This document shows positions 1-8,403 of a DNA stretch of 64,000 nt, one piece after another; the stretch's first letter is position 1, and the number at the start of each line of letters is the position of its first letter. The stretch covers positions 62,001 to 126,000 of the forward strand of contig NZ_NNBP01000011.1 in the NCBI RefSeq assembly GCF_002803155.1, written 5' to 3'. The notes under the pieces were generated by a model. That model saw only the letters and a list, made by a program, of their open reading frames with translations, had not been told where the DNA came from and made no database searches. The position numbers and the translations under genes were made by a program. The DNA comes from Streptomyces sp. CB02959 (lineage in GTDB: Bacteria > Actinomycetota > Actinomycetes > Streptomycetales > Streptomycetaceae).

Positions 1-294
1 CGCCGGGTGCCCGTTCGTCGCCGAGCGGTGCGCCTCCGGTTGGATGCGAGGGGAGGGGTGCCGCCCCGCAGCAGTCGGAGGGGCGGGGCGCTCATGAACA
101 ACTCGACGCCAACGCGTTCCTGGTTGATCGGATTGATCGGCGTGCCCAGGTTGGCAGTCGCGCGTTCACACGGGTCGACGCATATCCACCCGATGGCTCT
201 CAGATGTTGCGGCGCCCCACGTTCGTTCAACGCGGGTGTGCGACGCCGGAAGACACCGCGTGGTGCGCGGGGCCTTCCGGCGGATCCATGCGGA
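1..294. other. Left-edge stretch without a supported gene
   Basis: No reading frame here looks coding. A minus-strand frame around 90-160 has a short protein-like stretch (LGTPINPINQERVG), but it has no start, no context and no family I recognise. The stretch lies downstream of the secreted repeat protein and may hold its terminator. Confidence 0.4.
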
Positions 295-906
295 TCAGGC
301 ACGGAGCAGGAGCCAACCCCCGAGGCCGTTGCACAGGTTCGCGTTGAAGGTGGTGATGCGGTAGCCGGCCGGCACAGGCGTGTTGGGGCAGATGGACAGG
401 CCGACGCGGGGCAGTTGCTGGAACCACGAGCCGATGTTGCCGCAGCCGGCGTTGTTGTGGCCGGTGAGCACGTAGCCGGGCGGGATGGGCGAGCCCGCAC
501 AGGTCCACTGGCCGTCGCGGGCCAGTTGCAGGTACCAGGCGTCGATGCCGCTGCAGCCGACGGCGTTGTGGAGGGTGATCACGTAGCCAGGGGGGATCGG
601 CGAGGTGGCGCAGGTCCAGATCCCGTCCTGCACGGGCTGCAGGTACCAGGCACCGGCACCGTTGCACCCGCTCGGCGCACGGCCGGTGATCACGTAACCC
701 TCCGGTATGGGCGTGCCGGGGCAGACCCACCCGGGGGCCTGGGGCGCGGCGGTGACCGATCTCAGGGGTGCCGCACTGGCCATGCCGGCGGACGTGCCGG
801 TGAGGGCGGCCACCAGCAGCGCGACCACCCCCACTGCCGCGGCGAGCCGGCTCCGGGCCGCCGACACCAATGAACGACCGAGCAGATGACGGTACTTGAT
901 GTTCAC
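295..906 (-). CDS. Secreted protein with four tandem Cys-containing repeats
   Basis: Predicted exported protein of about 203 residues. After a basic N-terminus (RSLVSAARSRLAAAVG) comes a hydrophobic signal segment ending near the ASA of MASAAP. The mature part is four imperfect repeats of about 36 residues. Each has the pattern C-x-x-(S/T)-P-(I/V)-P-x-GY-(V/R)-(I/L)-T, then a second Cys and an aromatic stretch such as AWYLQ. Two Cys per repeat suggest one disulfide per repeat outside the cell. I do not recognise the family; extracellular binding or structure is a guess. The GTG at 906 was chosen because it leaves a normal signal peptide; the GTG at 945 is also possible and no convincing ribosome site favours either. 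It is divergent from the CseA-like gene. Confidence 0.62.
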   Translation of the reverse strand: MNIKYRHLLGRSLVSAARSRLAAAVGVVALLVAALTGTSAGMASAAPLRSVTAAPQAPGWVCPGTPIPEGYVITGRAPSGCNGAGAWYLQPVQDGIWTCATSPIPPGYVITLHNAVGCSGIDAWYLQLARDGQWTCAGSPIPPGYVLTGHNNAGCGNIGSWFQQLPRVGLSICPNTPVPAGYRITTFNANLCNGLGGWLLLRA

Positions 907-1242
907 TTCACACCGGTCCAATCGCGGGTCCACGAGGCGCTGCACGATGGCCGTGCGGCGCTTGGGTTGCGGAGTTGAAGTGACCTTAGTGGGAAGCGAT
1001 GCGGTGGGTTGTCACAGAAAGGGATTTGTCACCAGCCTGGCCGAAATCGGTATGAGGGAACGCCAGTTGCCGGTGGGGGCGTCCAGCTCTGCGCGGCCAC
1101 CTGCTCCATCGCGGCGGACAGGGGGGCGCCGCCCTCGATCCGAGCGTGACCTGTGTCCGCAGTCGGCCCCGACTCCGCGCCCGGGCGCATCCTGCGCCTC
1201 GCTTTCGGGGAAGCCTGGAGAGTCTTTGTATCCTCTTTAATT
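907..1242. other. Divergent intergenic region
   Basis: About 335 bases between the divergently read secreted repeat gene and the lipoprotein gene. It should hold promoters for both. I see no clear operator palindrome. A ggag element near 1216 lies rather far from the ATG at 1243. Confidence 0.4.
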
Positions 1243-1968
1243 ATGTTTGGACGTGCTGTGCCCCTTCTGCGCTGCCTGCCTGTCGCCGGTTTCCTGCGGA
1301 TCATGTCGTTGGTCCTCGCGGCGGCAGTCGTGTCGGTGTTGCTCGGCGGGTGTGCGGCGGACGGGGAACCCCGCAGCGCCGGACATGCCTCTGTCGCGTC
1401 CGCTCCGGTACGCCTGTGGCCCAGTAGTCCGCCGGCGCCGTGGCTGAGGCCGGACGAGTACGGCCGGGGGGATCTGTCACGTTCGCCGAGGCTGCCTCGG
1501 GTGCCGTCCGGGGACATTCGCAAACTGGGCGTGCTCCCCGTCGTCGAAGCGCAGATCGCCGAAGACAACCGCGTCAAACAGCCGTCCTACGACGAAGACG
1601 GGGTGAAGAAGATCAGCCGTTGCGCCGCTGAGCCGGGCCGGTGCCCGGTGCGGGCCCCCGAATACCAGGACCTGACGGGCGACGGGAAAGACGAGCTGAT
1701 CATCGGCATCGACAACGCCTACGACCACTCCCTGACCGTGTGGGTTTACCGGCTCCAGGGCGGGGTGCCCACGCGAATCCTGGACACTGCCGGAAGGGTG
1801 CTGTCCTTGGAGGTGGCCAACGGCCATTTGATCATGCGCGAGCCCAGCTCTCCGGGATACGAGATGCGCACGGTATTCGCGTGGAACAGCCACCGGAAGA
1901 CCATGGAGATCCAGGCGGTGGAATACGATCAGAAATCCTCCGCAGCCGCCCGGGAGCCAGCACGGTGA
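1243..1968 (+). CDS. CseA-like lipoprotein
   Basis: Predicted membrane-anchored lipoprotein of about 241 residues. The N-terminus has arginines, a hydrophobic stretch (MSLVLAAAVVSVLLGGC) and a lipobox LLGGC, so the Cys should be lipidated. The middle of the protein has a DLTGDGKDELIIGI segment that resembles FG-GAP/VCBS-type repeats. It overlaps the next gene, a CseC-like sensor kinase, by three bases, so the two are probably translationally coupled. In Streptomyces, CseA is a lipoprotein that damps the SigE/CseB/CseC envelope stress response; position and lipobox suggest a comparable role, but the rest is too divergent to call it cseA. ATG 1303 would give a signal peptide with no positive charge, so 1243 is preferred. 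Confidence 0.66.
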   Translation: MFGRAVPLLRCLPVAGFLRIMSLVLAAAVVSVLLGGCAADGEPRSAGHASVASAPVRLWPSSPPAPWLRPDEYGRGDLSRSPRLPRVPSGDIRKLGVLPVVEAQIAEDNRVKQPSYDEDGVKKISRCAAEPGRCPVRAPEYQDLTGDGKDELIIGIDNAYDHSLTVWVYRLQGGVPTRILDTAGRVLSLEVANGHLIMREPSSPGYEMRTVFAWNSHRKTMEIQAVEYDQKSSAAAREPAR

Positions 1969-3263
1969 GGACCGCTTTCCCGCGAGCCCGTCTTCGGCCG
2001 CCCGCCTGGTCGGGGACGCTTCACTGGAAGTTCGCGGTCTTCATCGCCGCGATCTGCTGTCTGCTGGCCGTATCCCTCGGTGTCCTGGTGCACGTCCAGG
2101 TCAGCGCGGACAACGAGAGCAGGGCCCGTAGCGCTGCCCTGGCCTCGCTGGACGGCGTCGTGTCCGCGTACACGGCCGGCGAACCGTTGGGCCCCGGCGC
2201 TGCGGTGAATCCGCCGGACCTCCCCGCCGGCCTGCGCGAGATGGTGCTGACACGCCAGGAACGCGGCACTCAGCTCGCCGATGACCACGGTCACCCGACG
2301 ATGTGGGCGGCTACCCCCGCCTCCGCGGGCAAGGTGCTGGCAGTGCGCCGGGACTACACCGGTCGAGCCGCCGCCCTCCGCACACTGGACCGGGCCATCG
2401 TCCTCTCCTCGGTCGCCGCGACCAGCATCACCTTGGTCGCCGGACTCATCGCCGTGTCCCGCCTCACCCGGCGACTGCGCCGCACTGCCCAGGTGGCTCG
2501 CCGGATCAGCACCGGCGATCTCGATGCGCGCGTGAACGATCCGCGCATCCTGCACGCCGACCGGACCGGGGACGAAGCGGTCGCCGTGGCTGCCGCGCTC
2601 GACGCGATGGCGGCCGCCGTGCAGGAAAGACTGCACAGCGAGCAACGCTTCACCGCCGACGTGGCCCACGAACTGCGGACCCCGATCGCCGGGCTGCTCA
2701 TGGCATCCGAGCTGCTGGAGCCGGGACGCCCGACCGACATGGTGCGAGAACGCATCCAGAAGCTGCGCCAGTTGACCGAGGACCTGTTGGAGATATCCCG
2801 GCTCGATGCCCGGGTGGAGCGGGTCGAGCTCGGCACCCACAGGCTGGGGGAGTTGGCCGAGCGAGCGGCACGGGCCACGGGACAGGCGGTCGACATCCGT
2901 ATCGTCCGGGACACGAGGGCGCGGACCGACCAGCGCAGGCTTGAGCGGGTACTGGGCAACCTCGTCGCCAACGCCCACAAACACGGCCGTCAGCCGGTGG
3001 CGCTGAGCGTCGACGGCCTGGTCGTCACCGTACGGGACCACGGTGACGGCTACCCCGATCACCTGCTCGACCACGGTCCTCAGCGTTTTCGGAGCCAGTC
3101 GAAGAACGGCGGGCGAGCCGGGCACGGCCTCGGTCTGACGATTGCGCTCGGCCAGGCACGTGTGCTTGGTGCCGCGTTGGAGTTCTCGAACGCGCCCGAC
3201 GGCGGAGCCGTCGCCACGCTCCGTCTCCCTGCCGCGTCCCCCGCGGAGGAGGAGCTGTCGTGA
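1965..3263 (+). CDS. Sensor histidine kinase, CseC-like
   Basis: Membrane histidine kinase of about 432 residues, expected to sense envelope state and phosphorylate the downstream regulator. There is one membrane segment near the N-terminus (FAVFIAAICCLLAVSLGVLV), an extracellular domain of about 110 residues, a second membrane segment (SSVAATSITLVAGLIAVS) and a HAMP linker. The phospho-acceptor box reads FTADVAHELRTP. The ATPase domain has an N box (NLVANAHKHG) and G boxes (DHGDGYP and GHGLGLTIAL). The H box and the following ELLEPGRPTDMVRERI are close to CseC. The GTG start overlaps the lipoprotein stop. The gene order lipoprotein-kinase-regulator differs from the classical sigE-cseA-cseB-cseC, and no ECF sigma gene is adjacent. 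Confidence 0.9.
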   Translation: MRTAFPRARLRPPAWSGTLHWKFAVFIAAICCLLAVSLGVLVHVQVSADNESRARSAALASLDGVVSAYTAGEPLGPGAAVNPPDLPAGLREMVLTRQERGTQLADDHGHPTMWAATPASAGKVLAVRRDYTGRAAALRTLDRAIVLSSVAATSITLVAGLIAVSRLTRRLRRTAQVARRISTGDLDARVNDPRILHADRTGDEAVAVAAALDAMAAAVQERLHSEQRFTADVAHELRTPIAGLLMASELLEPGRPTDMVRERIQKLRQLTEDLLEISRLDARVERVELGTHRLGELAERAARATGQAVDIRIVRDTRARTDQRRLERVLGNLVANAHKHGRQPVALSVDGLVVTVRDHGDGYPDHLLDHGPQRFRSQSKNGGRAGHGLGLTIALGQARVLGAALEFSNAPDGGAVATLRLPAASPAEEELS

Positions 3264-3402
3264 CACCGGGCCGGACCCGCGTCGGCGTCACCGGCGTCCG
3301 TACCATGAAGGGACGGCCCGGCGTCAGAAAAAGTCTGATTGACTCGATCAGCCAGCTCTTGATCTCGGTTCTGATGGTTTCACCGTGCACTGTGGGGTTC
3401 CT

Positions 3403-4107
3403 GTGACGCATCTGCTTCTTGTCGAGGACGACGAGGTGATCCGTGACTCGGCGCAGGCGGTCCTGGTGCGGTACGGCTACCACGTGTCCACGGCTCCGGA
3501 CGGCCTCACCGGCCTGGAGATGTTCCGCGAGGAACACCCTGACCTGCTGCTGCTCGATGTGATGCTGCCCGATCTGGACGGCATCGGACTGTGCCGCCGC
3601 GTCCGGGAGACCAGCCTGGTCCCGATCCTGATGATGTCCGCCCGCGGTGACGGCCTGGACGTGGTGTCGGGACTGGAGGCGGGGGCCGATGACTACATCG
3701 TCAAGCCCGTCGAAAGCGCCGTGCTCGTCGCCCGTATCCGCGCCCTCCTGCGCCGGGCGAGCTTCCCGCCTCAGACGCCGCACACCGGGGAAGCCGGGCG
3801 ACCGGGGAGTGCGGACGCCGGCGGCGTCCTCACCTTCGGTGACGTGGAGCTCGATCCCGGCGCCCTGGAAGTGCGCCGTGCCGGACAGACGGTCGACCTG
3901 ACCCCGACCGAGCTGCGGCTGTTGCTGGAGTTCGCGGCAAATCCCGGGCTCGTGCTGGAGCGACGGGTGCTGTTGCGCAATGTCTGGGAGCACGCCTGGG
4001 ACGGTGACAGCAGAGTGGTCGACCTGCATGTGCAGCGGCTGCGCGCGAAGATCGGCGCCGAACACATCGAAACGGTCCGCGGCTTCGGGTACAAGCTCCG
4101 CCGCTGA
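3403..4107 (+). CDS. OmpR-family response regulator, CseB-like
   Basis: DNA-binding response regulator of about 234 residues. The receiver domain starts LLLVEDDEVIRD with the acidic pair, has the phospho-acceptor Asp in LLLLDVMLPDLDG and the conserved Lys in DDYIVKPV. A variable linker precedes a winged helix of the OmpR type (LTPTELRLLLEFAANPG, then VDLHVQRLRAKI and TVRGFGYKL). It should be the partner of the kinase encoded 140 bases upstream. The GTG at 3403 has a GGGG element six bases upstream; a GTG at 3385 is an alternative. The 140-base gap after the kinase may contain a separate promoter. Likely targets include the envelope genes that follow, but that is inference. Confidence 0.9.
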   Translation: MTHLLLVEDDEVIRDSAQAVLVRYGYHVSTAPDGLTGLEMFREEHPDLLLLDVMLPDLDGIGLCRRVRETSLVPILMMSARGDGLDVVSGLEAGADDYIVKPVESAVLVARIRALLRRASFPPQTPHTGEAGRPGSADAGGVLTFGDVELDPGALEVRRAGQTVDLTPTELRLLLEFAANPGLVLERRVLLRNVWEHAWDGDSRVVDLHVQRLRAKIGAEHIETVRGFGYKLRR

Positions 4108-4499
4108 CCTGCCGCATGCGGGGCGGCTGCCCAGGGGGAGCTCACTGCCTGCGGCCCAAGTCCGGTCGTGGGCAACGGCATCCGCGTCCGCCCAGGGCCC
4201 GGTACGGTCCGCTGCGGCCGTTGCCGCGCCGCCGGATGCGATATCGCCCACCACCTGGATACCGGCGGAGCCTGGCGCCCGCGCGGAAGGGGCCTTGTGC
4301 CCAGGAGACCGGAGCACCGAGCCTCGGCGCCGCCGAAGCGGGCGCTGCGGGCCCAGGCACCGGGCCCGATACACGATCTGAACAGAGTTGATACCGAGCC
4401 GAGTGGAAGGAGATACGCGGCCGCGGCGGAGAGGAGATGGTCCGTTGGGAGCCTGGCGGAGCCACCGATTCCCCTGCCGCCGATTCCCGAAGGCCCCTG
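4108..4499. other. Intergenic region before the LCP gene
   Basis: About 390 bases, GC-rich, with no supported gene. It likely carries the promoter of the LCP-acyltransferase pair. A purine-rich aaggag element sits near 4408 and another directly in front of the ATG at 4437, so an earlier start of the LCP protein cannot be excluded. Confidence 0.35.
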
Positions 4500-5543
4500 A
4501 TGAAGTTCGTGTCCAGACGAGCCGGAAGCCGAACGAAGCGCCGCAGCCGCAGCGTCCGCACCACAGCTTGGACAACCACTGCCGGGTTCGCTGCGATCGC
4601 GGTGGGAGGCTGTTTGCTCTACGCGAGGCTCGCCGGCGCTGACGAGTCACCCAACGTGGATGCCGCCCTCGGCGACGACCGCCCGGCCCGAACCGTCGCG
4701 GGCGCTCTCAACATCCTGTTGCTCGGCTCCGATTCACGCGCGGGAAAGAATGGGGATTACGGCCAGGACCTGGGCGGTGCGCGCTCCGACACCGCCATGC
4801 TGGTGCACCTCGCCAGGGGGCGCTCGAAGGCAGTGGTCGTCAGTGTCCCACGCGACACCATGGTGGACCGCCCCAACTGCCCGTTGCCAGGCGGTGGTTC
4901 CTCGCGGGCCGAAGGGCCCGTGATGTTCAACACCGCCTACACGGTGGGTGGTCTGATCTGTGCGGCCAAGACGGTCGAGCATCTCGCCGGTGTCCGCGTC
5001 GATCACGTCCTGGACGTCGACTTCACCGGCTTCAAGAAGGTGGTTGACGCCGTCGACGGCGTGCGCATCACCCTCGACAAGCCCCTCCACGACCCGTACA
5101 GCCACCTGGATCTGGACAGCGGCACCCAGCGCCTCAACGGGGAGCAGGCACTTGGCCTGGTGCGCACACGGCACGGTGTCGGTGACGGCAGCGACCTGGG
5201 ACGGATTCGCCTTCAGCAGCAGTTCATGACCGCGCTGGTCACCGAGTTGAAGGACGCGTCCCTGCTCACCGACCCACTCAAGCTCTACAAGCTGGTCAAT
5301 GCCGTGGCGGGCGCGATCACCGCCGACGAGCAACTGAACTCGCCCGGTGCGCTGTTGGCGCTCGCCCTCAGCCTGGGCAGGCTGAATCCCGGCGACATCG
5401 ACTTCCGCACACTTCCCGTCGTCCCCTACCCGCGCGACCACGATCGAGTCGTCGCCAAGCAACCGGAAGCCGCCCTCCTGTGGCAGGCAGTACGCGACGA
5501 CACCGCCCCACCCGCGCGGCAGGAGCAGGCACAGCATGGCTGA
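4500..5543 (+). CDS. LytR-CpsA-Psr (LCP) family cell-wall polymer ligase
   Basis: Membrane protein of about 347 residues with a short basic cytoplasmic tail, one membrane helix (TTAGFAAIAVGGCLLYARL) and an extracellular LCP domain. LCP enzymes transfer lipid-linked teichoic-acid-like or other glycopolymers onto peptidoglycan. Signature elements are NILLLGSDSR, RSDTAMLVHL, VVVSVPRDTMV with its arginine, and the basic motif VRTRH...DLGRIRLQQQF that binds the pyrophosphate lipid. The stop overlaps the next start by eight bases, which indicates coupled translation with the acyltransferase. The ATG at 4500 has GAAGG seven bases upstream; ATG 4437 would add 21 residues. The pair forms an envelope-modification unit downstream of the CseBC-like system. 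Confidence 0.9.
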   Translation: MKFVSRRAGSRTKRRSRSVRTTAWTTTAGFAAIAVGGCLLYARLAGADESPNVDAALGDDRPARTVAGALNILLLGSDSRAGKNGDYGQDLGGARSDTAMLVHLARGRSKAVVVSVPRDTMVDRPNCPLPGGGSSRAEGPVMFNTAYTVGGLICAAKTVEHLAGVRVDHVLDVDFTGFKKVVDAVDGVRITLDKPLHDPYSHLDLDSGTQRLNGEQALGLVRTRHGVGDGSDLGRIRLQQQFMTALVTELKDASLLTDPLKLYKLVNAVAGAITADEQLNSPGALLALALSLGRLNPGDIDFRTLPVVPYPRDHDRVVAKQPEAALLWQAVRDDTAPPARQEQAQHG

Positions 5544-7398
5544 CTCCCTTCAGGCACCGGCCCGCCACCCCCTCTCACACCGCCGCCCGCACACACCGTC
5601 CAGGGCCCGCCCGTACGTCCCCGGACTCGACGGACTGCGTGCCCTCGCGGTGACGGCCGTTGTGGTCTATCACGTCAACCCCGGATGGCTGCCGGGCGGC
5701 TTCCTCGGCGTTGACGTCTTCTTCGGCCTCAGCGGCTTCCTGATCACCGACCTGCTGCTTGCCGAACGGGAACAGTCCGGGCGCATCGATCTGCGCGGCT
5801 TCTGGCTGCGCCGGGCCCGGCGGCTGCTGCCCGCGCTGGCCGTCGTGCTGCTGGTGGCGACGGCCACGGCGGCCGTCGTCCGCCCCCGCCGGCTGTCATC
5901 GGCCCTCGACAGCCTGCTCTCTGTCGCGACCTTCACCAACAACTGGTGGCAGACAGCCACTGACGCCTCCTACTTCGCGAGCTTCGGGCCGCCCCCGCTG
6001 TTCCAGCATCTGTGGACCCTCAGCGTGGAGGAGCAGTTCTATCTGCTCTGGCCGCTGATGCTGCTCATCCTGATGTGGTGCGTCCGATGGCGCGGCGTCC
6101 ATGTGGCCGCCGTGCTGGTCTGCGCCGCCGTCTCGATGGTCGCCATGGCCTGGCTGTACGAGCCGGGTGTGGACCCCTCCCGTGTCTACTTCGGCACCGA
6201 CACCCATGTCTTCCCGCTGCTGATCGGCGCCGCTCTGGCCCTCCTGCGGCCCACCGCAACACTCGTTCCCGAACACCCGCGCTGGGCCGTGCGGCCGGTG
6301 GACATTGCCGGGGTTGCGGGCCTGGCCGTCCTGGCGACGATGGCGTGCACGCTCTCCGAGAGCGACGACGTCATGTACCCCGGCGGCTTCGCCGTTGCCG
6401 CCCTCGCGACCACGGCCGTGCTGCTCGCCTCCGTGCAACCGCTGGGACGGCTGGCTTCCGTGCTCGGTGTGCGGCCGTTGAGGTGGATCGGGGTGCGCAG
6501 CTACGGCATCTACCTGTGGCACCTGCCCCTCATCGCGCTAGCTACTCCCGACCGGATGACGCCCGCCGATGCCCCGGTGCACGCGATCGCCGCGGCCGTC
6601 GCGTCCGTCGGCCTGGCGGCACTCTCGTACCGCTGGGTGGAACAACCGATCCGCCGCTGGGGACAGCGCAATGCCGCACGCCCTGCGTCTGCCTGCGCCA
6701 CCTCGGCGGCCGGGTCCCGAAGGACGGGCGCGTTCCTGGCCGGCGTCACCGTGGGCTGCGCCGCGACGCTCGCACTGGTAGCGGTCCACGCTTTCGCCAC
6801 GACGTCCAACGAACCGGCTACCGGGGAGTTGCAGACACCGCCCAGTGCCCACGCGACGGCCCGACCCATGGCCCCGTCCGGACAGACACCTACCGCACCC
6901 GCACCGCCCCAGCATCCGGCGCCGTCCGGGAAGATCTCCGCGATCGGTGACTCGGTGATGGTCGCCGCGGCTCCCGCCCTCAAGCAGAAACTCCCGGGCA
7001 TCACCGTCGACGCCGAGGTCAGCCGACAGTTGTCCGTCGCTCCCGAGCTGGTGAAAACCCTTCGCCGGCACGGCACTCTGGGGGACACGGTGATCATCGG
7101 TCTGGGCACCAACGGTACGGGAGGGAAGACCGCCCTTGAAGGCGCCATCAACGCGGCCGGACCGGGCAAACGGTTCGTCCTGGTCACTTCTCACGTTTCC
7201 CGCCCGTGGCAGAACTCGGTGAACCAGGCCATGGACGAGGTTGCGTCACACCACCGCAACGTCGTCGTCGCCGACTGGAACAAGGCCATCACCGGTCATG
7301 ACAACCTGCTCACCGACGACGGCGTCCACCCCGATCCCGCCGGCGCTCGGGTCTACGCCGACACCGTCGCCCAGGCCCTGACCGCCTTCCCGGGCTGA
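5536..7398 (+). CDS. OatA-like membrane O-acyltransferase with SGNH domain
   Basis: Protein of 620 residues with an N-terminal acyltransferase-3 domain of about ten membrane helices (PGLDGLRALAV; FFGLSGFLITDLLL; WTLSVEEQFYLLWP) and a C-terminal extracytoplasmic SGNH hydrolase domain. The SGNH part shows GDSVMVAA (Ser nucleophile), GLGTNG and DGVHPDPAG (Asp and His), so the catalytic residues appear present. Proteins of this layout move acetyl groups across the membrane and place them on peptidoglycan or surface polysaccharide. A Pro/Ala/Thr-rich linker around residues 430-470 joins the two parts. The overlap with the LCP gene supports one operon that changes cell-wall polymers. The exact acceptor cannot be read from sequence. 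Confidence 0.92.
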   Translation: MADSLQAPARHPLSHRRPHTPSRARPYVPGLDGLRALAVTAVVVYHVNPGWLPGGFLGVDVFFGLSGFLITDLLLAEREQSGRIDLRGFWLRRARRLLPALAVVLLVATATAAVVRPRRLSSALDSLLSVATFTNNWWQTATDASYFASFGPPPLFQHLWTLSVEEQFYLLWPLMLLILMWCVRWRGVHVAAVLVCAAVSMVAMAWLYEPGVDPSRVYFGTDTHVFPLLIGAALALLRPTATLVPEHPRWAVRPVDIAGVAGLAVLATMACTLSESDDVMYPGGFAVAALATTAVLLASVQPLGRLASVLGVRPLRWIGVRSYGIYLWHLPLIALATPDRMTPADAPVHAIAAAVASVGLAALSYRWVEQPIRRWGQRNAARPASACATSAAGSRRTGAFLAGVTVGCAATLALVAVHAFATTSNEPATGELQTPPSAHATARPMAPSGQTPTAPAPPQHPAPSGKISAIGDSVMVAAAPALKQKLPGITVDAEVSRQLSVAPELVKTLRRHGTLGDTVIIGLGTNGTGGKTALEGAINAAGPGKRFVLVTSHVSRPWQNSVNQAMDEVASHHRNVVVADWNKAITGHDNLLTDDGVHPDPAGARVYADTVAQALTAFPG

Positions 7399-7539
7399 GG
7401 TGCCACGGAGCTTCCGGACAGCGGCAGCGCCGCCTGACTGGTGTCGACGAGACGGTGCTCTCGCTGTCCGCGAAGGGACCCACGCACGGGGAGATGTCCG
7501 CGCACCCCCGAGGTCCACGGCGCCGGAATCCCCGACGTC

Positions 7540-7912
7540 CTACTCGTTGGGGGCGAGCGATCGCGTCGCCTCGGGGGCGTACCCGAACAGACCTGACGCC
7601 CCACCGGTGTGCACAAAGACGATCGGCACGTCGGGCTCGAACTCCGTGGCCGTGAGCAGGTGATGCGCCGCCTTCCCGGTGTAGACCGGATCGAGGACGA
7701 CACCTTCCCTTCCCGCAATCGTGCGAAGTGCCTGCCAGACCCCTTCGGTCGGCTGACCGTAGCCCGCACCGAGCGTCCTGTCGGTGACCCGGACCTTCTC
7801 CATGGAAGGAGCCTCGATGCCGAGCACGTCCGCCGTCTGCGAAATCATCTGCGACAGATCCGCGCGGGAGGGCTCGGCCGCCGCCCGCACACACGGAAAG
7901 TCGAAGCTCCAC
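7540..7912 (-). pseudogene. 3' remnant of a D-cysteine desulfhydrase / ACC deaminase gene
   Basis: About 124 codons at the end of a minus-strand frame match the C-terminal part of PLP-dependent D-cysteine desulfhydrase or ACC deaminase: a Tyr-rich segment (GYGQPTEGVWQALRTIA), then EGVVLDPVYTGKA and the closing IVFVHTGGASGLFGY. The full-length family has about 330 residues, so roughly the first 200, including the PLP lysine, are gone. Upstream of about 7912 the frame continues only into non-coding-looking sequence. The homology breaks exactly where the plus-strand kinase remnant begins, consistent with a rearrangement junction. No function is expected. Confidence 0.7.
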
Positions 7913-7947
7913 GGCAGCTGAGAGCCGCCGACTGGCCGCTTCCCCGA

Positions 7948-8112
7948 CCGGGAGGACTGGCCATCGCCCGCAACATCGCCCACACCCATGGCGGTTCGCT
8001 GACCGCCCACACCAGCCCCCAGGGCGGCGCCCGCCTGCTCCTCCGCCTGCCCACTCCCCAGTACAGGAACGATTCGATGCACACCTCCGCCCACCGATCG
8101 GTCCGCACCTGA
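7948..8112 (+). pseudogene. 3' remnant of a sensor histidine kinase gene
   Basis: A plus-strand frame contains GGLAIARNIAHTHGG followed by LTAHTSPQGGARLLLRLPT, which is the C-terminal end of a HATPase domain (usual form GLGLAIARxIAxxHGG). Everything before the last G box is missing. It starts about 35 bases after the desulfhydrase remnant on the other strand ends, so two unrelated 3' ends were joined head to head here. Confidence 0.58.
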
Positions 8113-8135
8113 AGGCAGGCTGGTTCGGTGGGGCG

Positions 8136-8290
8136 TCAGTCCCAGAAGCGTTGGTGGACCTCGTGGGCTTCGGCGAGGTCGACCGGGCCGATGACGATCA
8201 CGACGCGGCGGTGTAGCGGGTGGATTGCCGACCGGTCCCAGCGGTCGGACAGCGATTCGACCGATGCTGGCGGTTTGCTGACGCCGGCAC
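8136..8290 (-). pseudogene. Possible gene remnant of unknown family
   Basis: A minus-strand frame ending at a TGA (8136-8138) reads SLSDRWDRSAIHPLHRR, then VVIVIGPVDLAEAHEVH and QRFWD. Its codons strongly prefer G or C at the third position, unlike the shadow frames. I do not recognise the family and see no start codon with a ribosome site. It is probably another broken 3' end in this decayed segment. Confidence 0.3.
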
Positions 8291-8367
8291 CCCTGCTGAG
8301 GCTGTGACCAGCAAGAACGACGTTCCTCTGGTGCCTCTTCGGAGTGAACGGGAAACCTTATGGCTAA

Positions 8368-8382
8368 TGGAAACCGTTTCCA
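8368..8382. promoter_or_regulatory. Zur-like 7-1-7 palindrome
   Basis: TGGAAACCGTTTCCA is a perfect 7-1-7 inverted repeat with TG/CA ends. This matches the architecture of Zur boxes in Streptomyces (TGAAAATGATTTTCA-like). It sits 21 bases before the ATG of the methyltransferase gene, where bound repressor would block transcription. A LacI-type operator is the main alternative, although those usually have an even-length CG centre. Confidence 0.45.
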
Positions 8383-8403
8383 CCTGTAGCCTCGTGGTCG
8401 ACG

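Noticed and set aside
90..200. Minus-strand LGTPINPINQERVG as a gene end
   Set aside because: Too short, no stop/start context or recognised family.
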